NCBI GenBank assembly: GCA_036785705.1
Contig: JAWUZG010000036.1
Coordinates: 12,581,501 to 12,645,500, forward strand
Direction of reading: 5' to 3'
DNA length: 64,000 nt
From: Acanthornis magna
Lineage: Eukaryota; Chordata; Aves; Passeriformes; Acanthizidae
Shown: piece after piece, positions 39,001-51,870 of the stretch
Layout of the letters: every line of letters begins with the position of its first letter
How positions within the stretch are numbered: the stretch's first letter is position 1
Made by a program: the position numbers and the translations under genes
The notes under the pieces: generated by a model
What the model was told of the DNA's origin: nothing
Database searches by the model: none
The model's input: only the letters and a program-made list of their open reading frames with translations

Positions 39001-42000
39001 AAGATGATTTGAAAATAAGCACCATCTGTGTGGATGTCTCTAGATTTGTAATAATTTAGAAAGAATCTGAGATTTTAAGTGATGGGTTTGGAGTTTCCTT
39101 TTTTATATGTAGTGAGAAATCTTGCACTGAAGTACAAAAAGATCTGCTGTTGGATCGTATTTTGGTTTCCTGAACAACAATAATTGGAAGAAATAACAAT
39201 AATTAACACTCAAAATAACTAAAAGAAATTATCAAAGATCAGTCATAAAATAACAATGTTGCCTGTGTTCACATGAATATGTGATGCAATGTCTATCTTT
39301 GCATGTCAATCTGAAATGGAAAATAAAGAGAATCCTTTTCATAAAAATCACAATTATACATTCTGCCTAAGAACAAAAAACCCCGGGATATTAGCCTTGC
39401 TCTTTTATTTTCTTCTCTGCAGTCCTGGTGACAGCAAGAGCAAAGTCTGCAATCCCTGCTTGGATATAAACTTCGAAGGATTGGCTGATACAAAGAAGTA
39501 ACCTCAAACAACTCCTCCACAAGAGGTATTTTGTACTGTTTTATTCTTACAAATGTCTCTTTGAATGACTATTTTGGAATTATTTCTCCAGGTAGAGAAG
39601 CTTCTAAATGTAAATTTATTTCCTTTTATCTCTCAACCTTAAGAGTATAACAGAGTAAGAATCCATGAAATGAAATCACAAATATCTACTGTTCAGAGAG
39701 CATACTACCAGGGCATTTAGCATGATACGTTAAAATTCATCCTCTGTATCTAAATCTGGTTGCTGAGAAGTTCAGCTTTAGAGCTTTTTCATAACATAGC
39801 ATAGTTTCTCTACAGCAAACCAGTTTTTAAAATAAGGCATTTATGAGGATCAGGATCTGGTCTTCAGTGAATGCTGTTTATAAAGAGCTGGAAATAGGTA
39901 CATGGCTCCTCACCAGAGAGCAATGCCAAAGGAGAGGAAGCCTCTGGCAGGCAGTATCTCTTAAGAACGCCTTGGATAATCCTATTTAGGCCCTATGGCT
40001 GTAGGTATTAATCTATCCCTCTATAACTGAAGAGTCAGACCTCAAACTGGAAACACTATGCCTCAGAAAACAAAGAAGGGTATCTTCTAAGACAAAAATC
40101 CAATGTATCTAGGACAAAGTGGAAGAGAGGATAACACAGTAAAGATAAATGCACTGTCCTAATGTTGCTGCACAACAAACAACCCTTTAAATTCAGACAA
40201 AAAAAAAGAAAGTGACTTGTGTCTCTTTTAGTTCATATCAGCCTAAAATGAAGAGAGCCATATAAAAAACTCAAAGATTTAGTGTATAATGGTTTATAGT
40301 TGACTGTCAGGAAAAAATTTGAATTCAAAATGCCGACAGCTCATATTACTCGGAGTCTCTTTTCTTTTTTTTTTTTGAGACATGTATTTGAAAACTTTCA
40401 ACAAATAAGAAAACTTTCTGTCATGTTTCATTCCTGTTTTTGCAGGCAAAAAGTACGGAAAAGTCCAAACTAGCAGTGAAAATTTTATGGCGACAATGGT
40501 ACATTGAAGTGGAAGGAACTAGATGTTTTGACAGAATTTTAATTTTCTATATTTAAAAGGGTTTGGGTGTTTTTCATGGTTTAAGGACAAATGAGTGCTG
40601 ATTAGAAATCTAAAATTGGGGGAAGTTTAATATAGAGATTGAGAATGTTTGGAGATTATATGACTCATGACACCAGAATGGTTATTTTAAAATAGTTACT
40701 TACATTGATAGATTTATGGCCACTGGCTTTCCATGGTTTTACCTATTTTTCTCTGCAATTCTTTGGCATGCACTATATGCATGGACCTGAGGTTAAATTG
40801 AATCAACATACCATATATGCATTGGGATTTGTAAATTTTCATTCCAGATTATTACATACTTTAGAAAAGTTCTACAAACCTCAGAGTAGTACAAAAGTCA
40901 CACCTTCCACCCTCTGCCATGTTATGTGTTAAGCATTAGATCAGGAAAAGCACAAGGCCAGTGTCATTTTCCTTACAAACTTCACACACACTCCCTCCTA
41001 CTGAAAGGGTAGCAGCAGTACTACTGCTTACTAGGTGCCAGAAGTACTGAGGTCAAACAGACTGATCACTGAAATTTACCAAGCACTCAGCTGCATCTTA
41101 CAGTCCATACTGGGCTCTGTGCTACTGATACCCATATCAGGCAGTTTGCACTGCTTCATGTACAGTTACAAGAAAGGCTACAACAAGCAACACCAGCCTT
41201 ACAGACTAACTGCCAAATTGTTAATATGACCCACCATCAACATTTTCTGTAGGCTACTAGGTAACACTGTCATCAAAACTAATGTGGAAAATGTGCAGTG
41301 CTACAGACTATTTAGCACAGCCTACAAAACTTCCGTGAGGCATAGGAAGCACTGATGGAAACACAGCCTTTAACATTATCAGTGTTACTCATGAATGGGA
41401 GGGTAAGAGGAACTGAAGGTGGGAGATGGTATGCTGCACTAAGTACTGTTGAAGGAGCTTTGACCTTGTCAGCCAATGGGCGTATCTGCATCTGGATCAT
41501 GGACACAAATTGAAAACAAATTGACTAGGTTTATAACATGCATTTCTCTAAAAATGACTACTTCTTTGTTTGCTTTCTATTGTGCTTCCCTGTCTTTGTC
41601 AATAATTCATTTTATAGCAAAGTAAGGAAGTCTTTATCAAAGAGGTAGCAAACTGCAAAGACTGCAATATATAAACAGAAGCATTTTCTGGCCTATTGAA
41701 ATCTTTGCAAATTAGAGATAGTTTCAAGATTCTTGATCTATTGGCCTCTAATCCTGGGAAGAAAAGAAAATGGGTCATCTTTTTCACATTGTTCTACAGA
41801 GAGTAAAATCTGGTGAAATAACATGAGCTTGTTAGTTTCAGTTGATAATTTCTACCCTTTTCACAAACTGTCAAATCAGTCAGCTGAGAAATGCAGTGCT
41901 AAGGGTATAAAAGAATAATGCAATCAAGGGAAAAAGTACTGAAAGATATTTTTAGACAGACCAATACAATAAGCAAAAAAGTCACTACTTACTGTTGAAT

Positions 42001-42464
42001 AGAAATTAAAGAAAATATGTTCATTCCCGTATGGTGCTTGAAGTCTATAGCAGAGACACCATGTGTTTTATGAGTAAATTACATATGAATTTAAGTGCTT
42101 CTTACAAAAGGAATTTTTCAAAGATAATTGTTAAATATCCATTTAAAAAATACAACACACAACATTAAATAAACTATTTAATTGCCCAACTCATCACCTA
42201 GAGCAGCTATTTAAACATCAGACACATAAAGAAATTTATTACCTCAAATGTGCGTTATTGCTTTATCAACAGAACGAAGAAATCTGAAGAATAGACTAGG
42301 GACTGTTCTTCAGATTAGTCTGAAGGACAGGTAAAGCAGACAGGTAAAACAATCGGCCAGCCTTGGCCACAGACAGAGCACTTTGGTTTTCCTCTCCCTT
42401 TAATAACATTCTGAAATTATCTGAAATTAGAAACCAAAGTTAATCCAAAATTTTAAAATAGATT
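36051..42464. other. Intergenic, no gene recognised
   Basis: AT-rich DNA with an A-rich then A/C-rich tract at 37170-37235 and a small 14-bp tandem duplication (CTTAGATAC units) near 36719-36746. No protein-like frame seen. Confidence 0.55.
37170..37235 (+). repeat. Poly(A) and A/C-rich low-complexity tract
   Basis: A run of about 23 A followed by AACC, AAAC and CCCC-containing units. Confidence 0.85.
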
Positions 42465-42569
42465 GATTTTTTGTTTTGTTTTGGTTTTTTTTCTTTTTTA
42501 TTTGGGGTTTTTTTGTTTATTTGGTTTTTGTTTGGGTTTTGTTTTTTGTGTGTGGGGGGGGGTGTTGTT
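42465..42569 (+). repeat. T/G-rich low-complexity tract
   Basis: About 105 bp of T-runs separated by G (GTTTT and GGTTTTT units), ending in TGTGTG and a G9-10 run. Open frames through it encode Phe/Leu/Gly-rich artefacts. Confidence 0.9.
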
Positions 42570-44365
42570 AATTCTTTTTCTTCTTGCATTCTGGGAAGTA
42601 ATCAAACGTCAGCTCAATCAGCAGGATCAAGCAAAGCAGCTCCAGGGCTGCTCTTTGTGGTCTCAACCCACAGCATCAAACAGACTGGAAGTGCCAGCGT
42701 AGAACTGGCGCTAGAACAGCTCCCAGACTAAGATACAGCCTAGATTACAACTCTACCTGCAAGATGCTTCCTTTGCTGCCAACTCATAGATGAGCTGGCT
42801 TAGGGATGCCTCACATGTCCTAGGGCTTCTACACAGTAACTTTTTTTTCACATACTGTTTTGTATTGTAAAGGAGCTGACACTCCGATGTAGCTAGCCAA
42901 AAACTGTGCCTAGCGCAGCACTAAAAAGATCAAAGATGCCAGGGTGCCAGGCCTGGTTTCACTCCAAATAAGCAGTGCCCTGACTGTTGTTTAAATAAGG
43001 AATGCATGCACTCCTGCATTAGACATTCACATTGTATTAGCCCAGAACACAGCAGTAAGATGTTCAATTACTTTTGGGGAGAACAAAAAGTCTATTAGCA
43101 TATTTATCATTATACTTTAAAATAAGATTGAATATTCATTAAACATGCATAAAAGAATGGAAATGAAATGAAATCCTCACAGACAATTCTCAAACACAGG
43201 ACTTTGCCACTTCAACCAAAACCTTTTGCTTCAGTGCTCTCTTCAGATTAAATGTTCAAGTAAATTGAGGGTTTTCCACTGCCTCTGCAAAATAACAATT
43301 ACAATTGCAGAGCATTTAGTATTTACTGCTTCTTTTGCCCCTGCTACCACCTTTTCACCCTTACAAATCAGATAACACAAGTAAGCTACATTCTTTTTCC
43401 AGTCCAGCTCTCTGCAGCCTCTGCTAACAGTTTACTTTCAGTACCAGTTATTTAAAGCTTTAGATAGTTAATAAAATCCTTAATTTTCCATTTTGTGATT
43501 TATAATCTATTCACATTAGCATAGGCTGATTCAAAGAGTCACATTCCATCTGCATGCTCATCTACAAATTCCTGTGTTAAGAGGAACAAATTAATCATGT
43601 TCTTTTAAAATATAATATTTAGAAGCGAAATCTTTTCTGAGACTAACATCATGTATCAAGAGAATAAAACTGCTGCTGGCTTATTTGTCAAATCTATGTT
43701 GTTGTTATTTATTATGCATATAGCTTCACTGGTAGACAGGATGATTACAACACAAATACAGACGAGTTCAGTTTTCTTTTGGTTTGAGTTATCATGGTAG
43801 TCTTGCATAACAAGTGCAACAGGCACTAGTTCAACCTCCAGCTTTGTCAAAGGCAGGACGTTTTCTTACTAAATATCCCTTACTGTGCTAAATTCACATT
43901 GAAACTCCAGTTTATACCAGCTAGGACTAGCATACTCTGAATCTGCTGTGTTCATCTCTAGGAGTTTGGCTAGAGAAAGATAGACTAAAATCTTAGATTT
44001 TTTCACAATTTTGGTTAATGTCCATAAAGAATGTTGAAGAAGTAATCCTAACCCTGAAGTAATCACAGTATCAAGTATGACAGATAGAAAATTATGTTTC
44101 TTTTCCTCAATTTGCACCACTTAGGTCAGAACATTGTTCATTTTATCTCTATAAATTATAATAAACATAATGCCTATAAATTCCAGGAAATTACAAACAG
44201 CCTCCCATTTCAAAACATAAAATATTCATTTAGTTCACGACTATGTTTACAGAAAGGTGCAGGGGAAGGCAGTGGTAAATGGGTCAGGGGAGGTGGAAAA
44301 GTACTGTATTGGTTTTGTTGCTGTAAAGAATTACTTTACTGTAACACACCTCATTATTCATGTTG
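42570..44365. other. Intergenic, nothing recognised
   Basis: AT-rich sequence, no supported gene. Confidence 0.55.
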
Positions 44366-44428
44366 ATGTGTAAATCTGACCTAAAAACTATCAGGGAAAC
44401 TGTCAAATGTGTAAATCTGACCTAAAAA
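44366..44428 (+). repeat. 22-bp direct repeat, 41-bp period
   Basis: Copies at 44366-44387 and 44407-44428 share ATGTGTAAATCTGACC and the following bases exactly. This is a local tandem duplication. Confidence 0.9.
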
Positions 44429-45954
44429 GCAAAGGCAAAATATGAAGTGGTTTACCTTTACTTAATGAATAACTGTATTTTAGTATAAAAACAAAAAACA
44501 AAAACAAACAAACAGACAGACAAATATTTTTAGGAATAAAATTATCAATATATCCACACTATTACTATTGGAGAATGTTAATTTGTACATCAGGGTAAAT
44601 CCAAAAGATCCAGACTGTTAAATAACAGATGCATGTACCGGACAGAACATGAAAACTATCTGTATCTTCACAGACAATATGACATTACATAGATTTGACC
44701 TAGGAAATATTCTTTTATTATTACAATTCTTTTTATAAAACTCACAGTAATGTTTACTAAAAGTCTTTGAAATTCCTCATTTTATTATTTCTAAGTATCA
44801 AGTAAAATAAATACCAAATAATTTGCCATAGGAAGAAGCTTAAAAGTCAGTAGCAAGCAGGCAAATGAATTAATATTCTGGTCATGCAGTGAATGTTTAT
44901 TTCAAGCCTGAGCCACTAAAATGCAAAAATTAGACATAATTTTTAAAAATGCTTCAAAAAGTCAAATCAGAAAAAAAAAAGGTCCAAAGCAGTCTGAGGT
45001 AAAAACTTTGAAACACCTTGAAGTGTTAAAATACTGAGCACTGAAGTGTTCAGCCCTGAGCTGTTTACCTCAAGTGTGGTCCACAGTCCCAGGGTACACA
45101 AGAGGACAAGGCACCTCTGAAAGCCTGCTCTAATCAGACATAGAAGCTTGTCAAAGTCACCAACACGAAATATTGAGAAGGACAAGTGTGAAACTTTGTA
45201 CTGCCAAAGGACTTGGACAGCTTTCCCCAATCTGCAAAGAAGTGGTTCTGGTTTCTTAAAGGTTAAGTGGTCTGAAACTTCACTTCAAGGTAGTTGCCTA
45301 CAGCCACCTTTCTCCCAAAACGCTGCCAGCAGCTTCCTTCTCTGTGCCAGTAACTCAATGAGCCAAGAAAAGCCAGACTTACTGCCATCAATTCAATACC
45401 AGACACGTATCAAAGTAATATCTACCACAAGTTTCTCTACTGGCTCCAGATGCTGACTTTGTACCTATTGAGGGAAGGCTTTCCTTCTTCTTCTGAGAAT
45501 AATTTTATTCTTCTCTTGCAGAAGGACTGTCAAATACAAGCATGGATTGGATAAGCAAAAACACTTCATAATAATACGTAGCTCAGTGGAGCATGGTCCA
45601 TCAGCATGGACTGTGTAGAATTCTACACACTTAACAATTCTGGAGCAGCCTCTAACTAGAGAAGTTTGATCAGGCATGCCAGAGAACAGAGAAGACTATT
45701 TCCAGTCTGTGAAGGGATAACATGTTTGTTATACTATCTGACTGGAAGAAAGAGGAAGAAACCATGCCATCCAGCATCCAGGAACCTCTGTGTAGGTCAT
45801 TCATAGATGTTCTCACAGCTCAGCATGGAATAATGCTGTGCACAGCATTTAAATGCCAGATTTAGCAGGGAAAGGCTTGTGGTCTGGATCAGCACTGATC
45901 TAATTCTACTTCAAAAACTAGCAAACCAGAGCAGAGAATAAGACAGTGTGGTAG

Positions 45955-45956
<2 letters not shown>
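44429..45956. other. Intergenic, nothing recognised
   Basis: Includes an A/C-rich tract at 44491-44525. No gene seen. Confidence 0.55.

Positions 45957-46036
<80 letters not shown>
45957..46036 (+). repeat. 80-nt A homopolymer
   Basis: Eighty consecutive A with no interruption. No AATAAA lies just upstream (only AATAAG near 45938) and no clear target duplication flanks it, so it does not look like the tail of a processed pseudogene. Confidence 0.95.
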
Positions 46037-46039
<3 letters not shown>

Positions 46040-49000
46040 AGTGATTTCTGAGGAACCCCAGTGAGTTCAGATGAAGGGGAAGCCAAAGGCCTGTGCATTC
46101 AGATCAGAGATGTGTGATCTCTTTGTAGGCAAACTACAAAAACTAAAGAATAAGACACCAAAGTAAGAATTGGTAGAAATGGCAAGGGAAACACCTGATG
46201 AAGAAGCACAGAAGAGATGGGATGACAGTCACACTTCTCATGTCATTCTATACAGTTACAAGATGTCCTCTATTAAATGACCAGGTCTTTCTTAGAATAA
46301 CAATAATTAAAACCTCCCAAAATCCAAAAACAACCCACCCCCCCCCCCAACACATACAAAAAACCCTAAAAACCACAGAGGGATTTTCTCATATGTCACA
46401 GTAACTGCTGGTATTTCCCAATATTTAGAATCCCCATTTCCCTAATTGATACAGAGAGAGCTGATAGAGAGTTAACTATATTTTCCGTACAATAAATCAG
46501 AGTCATATTACAGCAGTGTATGTTTGTTCTTAGTGGACTCACACTTGAACACTTGGAAATGCTATGCAGCTCTGATATAAAAGACTGTTCTTTTCTAATT
46601 TTAAACCATATTTCTTTAAGTTGTCTGAAAAAAATAAGATTCCTTCAGCAGAAAAAGAAAGAAATGGAACCATGTTCAAATAGACTAACTTCCATGTAAC
46701 TTGTGTTTTGGTATCAGAAAGACCAAAATATCCCAGGAGACTTTGAAGAGACAGTCAGAAGACTTAGCACAGGAACCAGCACAGAAAGGAAACAAGACTT
46801 ATCATGAATTTGCACCTGAGTGAGAATTTGTATTATCAGACAAAACTTCACACTGGGAATTTTGAGTAGCTATTGTCTGTGTGAGTTCAGAAGCTCTCCA
46901 CAACAGTTTTTCATCCTAGGCAAAAACAAAAAGAAGTAGAGTCCAAAATTAGGAGGATTAGTGAAAACTAGGAGCATTCATGAAACAGATCCTGTACAAG
47001 CAGCTGTCATCACTCTCCATAGCTCAATAAATGCAAGTGTCATGCCTCACAGGAGATGGCAAGATTTTCACTTGTAGCTAAAAGAGCTTGTAGCTCTTCC
47101 AGGTTCTCACAAGCCAGCCTTTGAAACTTTTTTCCAGAGCTCACCTATGAGCATATTCAAGCCATGCTATTGACATGGGAGCGGGGGAGCACATTCTTTA
47201 AAGTGTGCTCCCAGGTGGTGACCATGAATGGAAATTCACACTTCAGAGGTCATGTTCAGAATTTGCCATTTGTTGCAAATTTAAACACTGCATAAAAACA
47301 CTGTAGACCTGGAACTGAAGATTTCAGAGTCAGTGGCAGAGCCAGTAGGTTTATACAGATGGGCACACTAGGTGTCATCACCACTGCCCATTCCAAGCAG
47401 CCTGAATGCAAGCCAGCTCCATCCAGAAGACATATAGCTATGCTGTAACTAAGCTGTCCTTTGTCAGGGTGTAATTGGGATGACAGCAACAAGGACCAGA
47501 TAAGCTTGCTTTTGACAGGCTTGGAGCAAAAGGACCATGAGCTCAGGCCCATCTGCTTCTTCACATGAAGAATTTTCTCAAAAGTGATGTCCCTGGACTA
47601 GATTATGCTTTTTATTTAGGTTAATGGCTCACTGAATTTATTGGTGTCAGATCAGATCATACCACCACTTTGCTGTGGTGTGTCTGACTCAATGGCCTAT
47701 GTTCACTCCTTTGTTAATTCTAGCAGCCTCTGTATCTTGGTTCAACAACAATCTCTCTGTTTTCTCCATATCATGCCCTCTGCACAGAGTGCCTGTCCTG
47801 AGTTGTTCTACAAGTTCACTGTCCTGAATTCCCTTAAGTCCATTCCCCAGAAACATTTCTTTCATAATACACTAATAACACTAGCAAATAGGACATACAC
47901 CCTAATTAGAATAAAACAACAAACAAACAAGCCCTCTTAAGTGCACTTTACCAAGCACCAACCCTTGGCAAGTGACTACATAATCTTATTGTTGCTCCTC
48001 CTGTCATTCCTCACCTTCTTACTACCCAACAATTATTCTGTGTCTATAATTAGCTCACACTGCTGCAACAAGAGATACTAACTCACCACCTTGGGCCTGT
48101 CTGAACATTTCGTGAAATCAGAAGTTTTGCAGGGGACAGCAGCCACTGGCGGCTAATGGTTGGAAACCCCCTCAGGAGAAGGGATCTCATGTCCCTTCTC
48201 TTCAGAGAGACACCCACCTCCAGAAATCATCAATACTAGACACATTCCTGCTATCTCAGGCCCTTACCTAATAAGATCTCTGACAACAAATACATCTTCC
48301 CTTTCTGAGTGCAGTTCTCTTGATATTAGTGGAACTGTTAAGGGTCACCCAGGTGTGCATGATTTACCCATAATAAGGACCTAATGAAATAAGGTGTATC
48401 TATTTCATTTATATTAATGATTTCACATCCCTTCATTTCTGAGAAGCATTCATCATAGACAGAGATTCCTTCTTAAAATGAGACCAGTAAGTCAAACTCA
48501 TACAAAATTATAAAATTTCTTTACATTTCTTTATGGCTCCATTGAGAAAATAAGTAAATTCTGTGCTGAAATTTGCTGTGCAGTACCTGGAATACTATAA
48601 GGTTACTTCCAAATTTAACTTATATTCATGTTAGGGATTTGCTCACTGCAAGAAAACATTAGGCAGAGTTATTCTACATGTTCTATGAGCCTGCTATAAT
48701 CTTACTTTGTAAGCATTCTTGAAAGTATGAGATTTAAAGGACTTAAGAGTTTTATGGTTGTTTTACATCTGCTCACTAGTAAAAAACATTGGATGCTGAT
48801 CCTTTCTCTCCAGTGAATTCAGAAAGCCTTTTATAAGCCTTATTGAAATTACAAATATGAAAATGGTCTTTTTTAAGTCTATTAAAGACAGAATTAATTT
48901 AATAAAATATCTAAAGATCTTTTAAGTGGCAGACAATATACTGATTACATCGTCTTCTATTTTCTTGTTTTAAAGAGTCCAAATTAGTTACAAAATAGCA

Positions 49001-49059
49001 TTTACAAACCTCACTACTGAACATAATTAGAATTGCAATGTCCAGTACTTAACCACAGG
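46037..49059. other. Intergenic, no gene recognised
   Basis: Includes an A/C-rich tract with an 11-C run (46338-46348) and a 9-bp perfect stem with 10-nt loop (47185-47193 with 47204-47212, GGGAGCACA). No protein-like frame recognised. Confidence 0.55.
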
Positions 49060-49215
49060 AAATCACGGAATAACAGAATATGCTGAGCTAGAAAGGACCC
49101 CCAAGGAGCATTGAGTCCAAGCCCTGACCCTGCACAGCACCATCTCCAAGAGTCACACCATGTGCACAAGAGTATTGTCCAAAGGTTATTTGTGTGCCAT
49201 AAACTGGACACACAA
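49060..49215 (-). mobile_element. Short CR1 LINE 3' fragment
   Basis: The plus strand begins AAATCACGGAATAACAGAAT (complement of the 8-bp terminal repeats) and continues GGACCCCCAAGGAGCATTGA and AAGAGTCACACCATGTGCAC. It is the same CR1 type as the copy at 35820, strongly 5'-truncated. Confidence 0.85.
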
Positions 49216-49219
49216 TTAC

Positions 49220-49775
49220 AGGATCACTCTTTGCTTTTCCAAGACTGTGGTTTCAATAAATCCGCAGCATAAATCCATTGTTTGTGGAAAGAATAAGTGC
49301 TAAGTAGAAAATGCCATGTCTGTCTATAGGATCCTTCCATGGTTTTGGTTGCTTTTTACTCTTCCTCACCCAAAACAAGATCATCACCAGTTGCAAGTTT
49401 CCTCTTCTCCAAGTTCCTACTTTGAGATCCCAGGGCACGATGAGGAGAAATGCTGAGAATTCCCCCTGAAGAGGAGGAATTGGCACCAGTAAAAACACTG
49501 AATGTTTGAGAAACACTAGAGAAAGAGATCTCAAGCTGATAAAGAGATTCCTTCTGTGCTCCGTCCTTTTTTTGCAAAATGGATGTACTAATGTCTTTTA
49601 TCTGACAGCCATATTCCACATAACAATGTGTTAGTATCCAGGAATAATTTGAAGTGGAAAGCCCTGCAGAAGAACACCTACATACTAAAGAGATACCCAA
49701 AGGGATCTTCAGCACTACAGGTATGAGTTGGATGGATACAATATTTAAGAAGTGTAAGTCACCGAATCTATGATG
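49220..49775 (-). pseudogene. Possible decayed coding sequence, unidentified
   Basis: On the minus strand one frame is open for about 140 codons (from about 49773 to a TAA at 49353-49355), then continues in the same frame for about 45 more codons to a TGA near 49220. The inferred peptide has mixed, protein-like composition (for example KRKLATGDDLVLGEEE before the stop and SYRQTWHFLLSTYSFHKQW after it). I do not recognise the protein. It may be chance in AT-rich DNA, a transposon frame or a degenerate exon. Confidence 0.2.
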
Positions 49776-51419
49776 CTACAGGCTCTAATTTTGGGCAAGA
49801 CCCCTATTTCATGTTGTTATTACCCTTTTCAGATATCTGTACTTCCAATCTCCACACACCTCCCTGAAAACTGTTTATGCTATCAGCTGCTTGTCTGTTC
49901 AAAATGTTTAGGATTATCTGAGCTCTGTGCACCTGTACTGTTTTCTTCTTCATTTTAGTTTGTCTCATTGAAGAATGGAACTTTCTACTGCACTGCTACA
50001 TCTGAAACTATATGAAAAGGTAAACCTGAGGCAAAAGAAATAATCTACTAAGAAGACACTAATATCACTTGTTGTGGATAAATTAGAAAATAGAAATTTA
50101 CTTTGTCATTATTCAGACGATGGGCAATCAAATGAAAACAGTGATAACCAAAAAATCAGAAAATTAACCACAGTAAATTACTAGGACATGGGAAGCTCCT
50201 TCTATTGCAAGAAGTACTCCAGAACAGGTATAGCATATAAAAGTCACAAATCACCTGAAATGTTGAAAGTTTAGGCTCAGAAAGTCAGTGTTTGGTTCTA
50301 AAAAGGCCACCTATATATCACACATCTCTGGCAACAACTGCTTTATCCTCAGTCACCCACCCCAAATACCCCCCATATGATGCCTGACCAGTCAGGAGCA
50401 ACTTCATGGAAACAGGGTGTTTTAGTTGCCATGCCTGTTGTTTAGTCATTAGACTTCTTCCCTGTGAAGACTTCCAGCAAGGATACCAATTAATGCAAAT
50501 GGCTTGTAATTAACAGTGATGATTTTTGTAATGTGGATACCTTCTTAGTATGAACAGGAATGAGCCACCAACTCATTTCACATGAGGCAACCATCAGGAG
50601 GTAAAGATTTGCAGCTAATAAAGGCCCATGTGAGAACGAAACCAGTGACTCAGAAGAGTAATATATTGTCTTGTAATACTGGTCCCCAGTGCTGGCACCA
50701 CTAATCTAACTGGATCAAATCATTGTTAATCCTTTGTTTTACTGAGAATGTGAAAATTCTCTAAACACTTACTTCACATTTAATTTCCTCAGAGATGCGT
50801 GTTGTGTGTAATAAGTGTGCTGCCTCCTGACAGAGCACCTCCTCCATTACTTGGAGGGGAATTCACTCTCTCAGCATGCCTTTTGTTTTCCCCCGTCCAG
50901 CTCCACTCCTGTCTCCTCCTGCGAATATGATGCCTGCTTCCACTGCCTTCACTTTCACACTGCTAATCCTCCGTTTGACCCACTTTGGCACTGCTCTCTT
51001 GACTCTTCTGGCAACAGATGTGGAAAGGCTGTTAATACGTAAGTTCAAGTGTCTCCCTTCTCAGCGCCATTTAATGTGGCCAGACTTTATTTTTTTCTGT
51101 GATTTTGAATTTCTGCATATGACTCATTCCCTGTTGTTTCTTAATTCTTGTTACTGTCTTTTCTCTGGTCATGACACTCGGTATTTCACCTCTGGTTCAC
51201 ACCTGCTTTTACCACTAACAGACCATGCTGGCTGTCTTCCCTGTAGTCTCACAACCCCTCAAACAGCTTCCTTTGACACAACTCATGAGATAACACTTGA
51301 GATCACTCCCCGGCTCCAAAAACACGAGCTCCCACTTACTCCTCTTTTACTGGCTGATAATGGATCAATTGTCATGGATCAATAATCCTCTGTGACTTCT
51401 AATTGCCATTATTTTCTTC
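49776..51419. other. Intergenic; pyrimidine-rich on the plus strand from about 50830
   Basis: No supported gene. From 50830 the plus strand becomes C/T-rich with many TCCT/CTCC blocks. A 169-codon plus-strand frame (50876-51385) follows this bias and shows no family features. Confidence 0.5.
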
Positions 51420-51870
51420 CTCAAAGACAACTCCCTTCTTCCCCTCCCCAGCTTAGTGATGCCCCTCGTCCATGTGGCAAAGGTGGGAGAAAAGAAGGCT
51501 CCCACTGCAGGTCCTGCTGCGACGGCATCTGGGGCCTGCCCTGGGCTGGCTCCTGCCGCCGGGGCGACCCTGGGGCAGCTCCTAGTCCCCTGCGGCCATT
51601 CCTCGGCCCTGCCTCAGCCCTGCCCTGGGCCGGCTCCTGCCGCCGGGGCCAGCCTCGGGCAGCTCCCAGCCCTCTCCGGCCATTCCTCGGCCCTGTCAGC
51701 CACTGACCCGCCACAGCTCGTCCGTCCGGCTGCCTCCTGTCTTGCTGACACCACTTGAGTTCAAAATGGGGCCTGTGCCTCCCAGAATGTCCCCTCCACC
51801 GGCTGCCCCAGCCAGCCGTCCCTCATGTTTCCATCCCAGGTCTCCCCCCCGAGTCAGGGCTCTTCAGCAC
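51420..51870. other. Isolated GC-rich island
   Basis: About 450 bp of GC-rich, moderately CpG-containing sequence inside AT-rich DNA, roughly 12 kb beyond the PLK2 start. No TATA box or coding exon is evident. It could be a promoter of an unannotated noncoding RNA or a leftover of a mobile element. Confidence 0.6.
51536..51700 (+). repeat. 84-bp tandem duplication within the GC island
   Basis: Two units starting at 51536 and 51620, each opening CTGCCCTGGG and containing GGCTCCTGCCGCCGGGGC and GGCCATTCCTCGGCCCTG. As the unit is 28 codons long, every frame shows a 28-residue repeat, which is not by itself evidence of coding. Confidence 0.9.

Noticed and set aside
45700..46036. Processed pseudogene ending in the A80 run
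   Set aside because: No upstream poly(A) signal, no target duplication and no protein-like sequence found.
45889..46098. Minus-strand frame with a long polyphenylalanine run
   Set aside because: It is a translation of the A80 homopolymer.
50876..51385. 169-codon plus-strand frame
   Set aside because: It has no recognisable domain and simply follows the pyrimidine-rich bias of the region. Evidence for a gene is insufficient.
51421..51758. Possible secreted repeat protein with two 28-residue repeats
   Set aside because: The 84-bp duplication gives a repeat in every frame on both strands, so it does not show which frame, if any, is coding.
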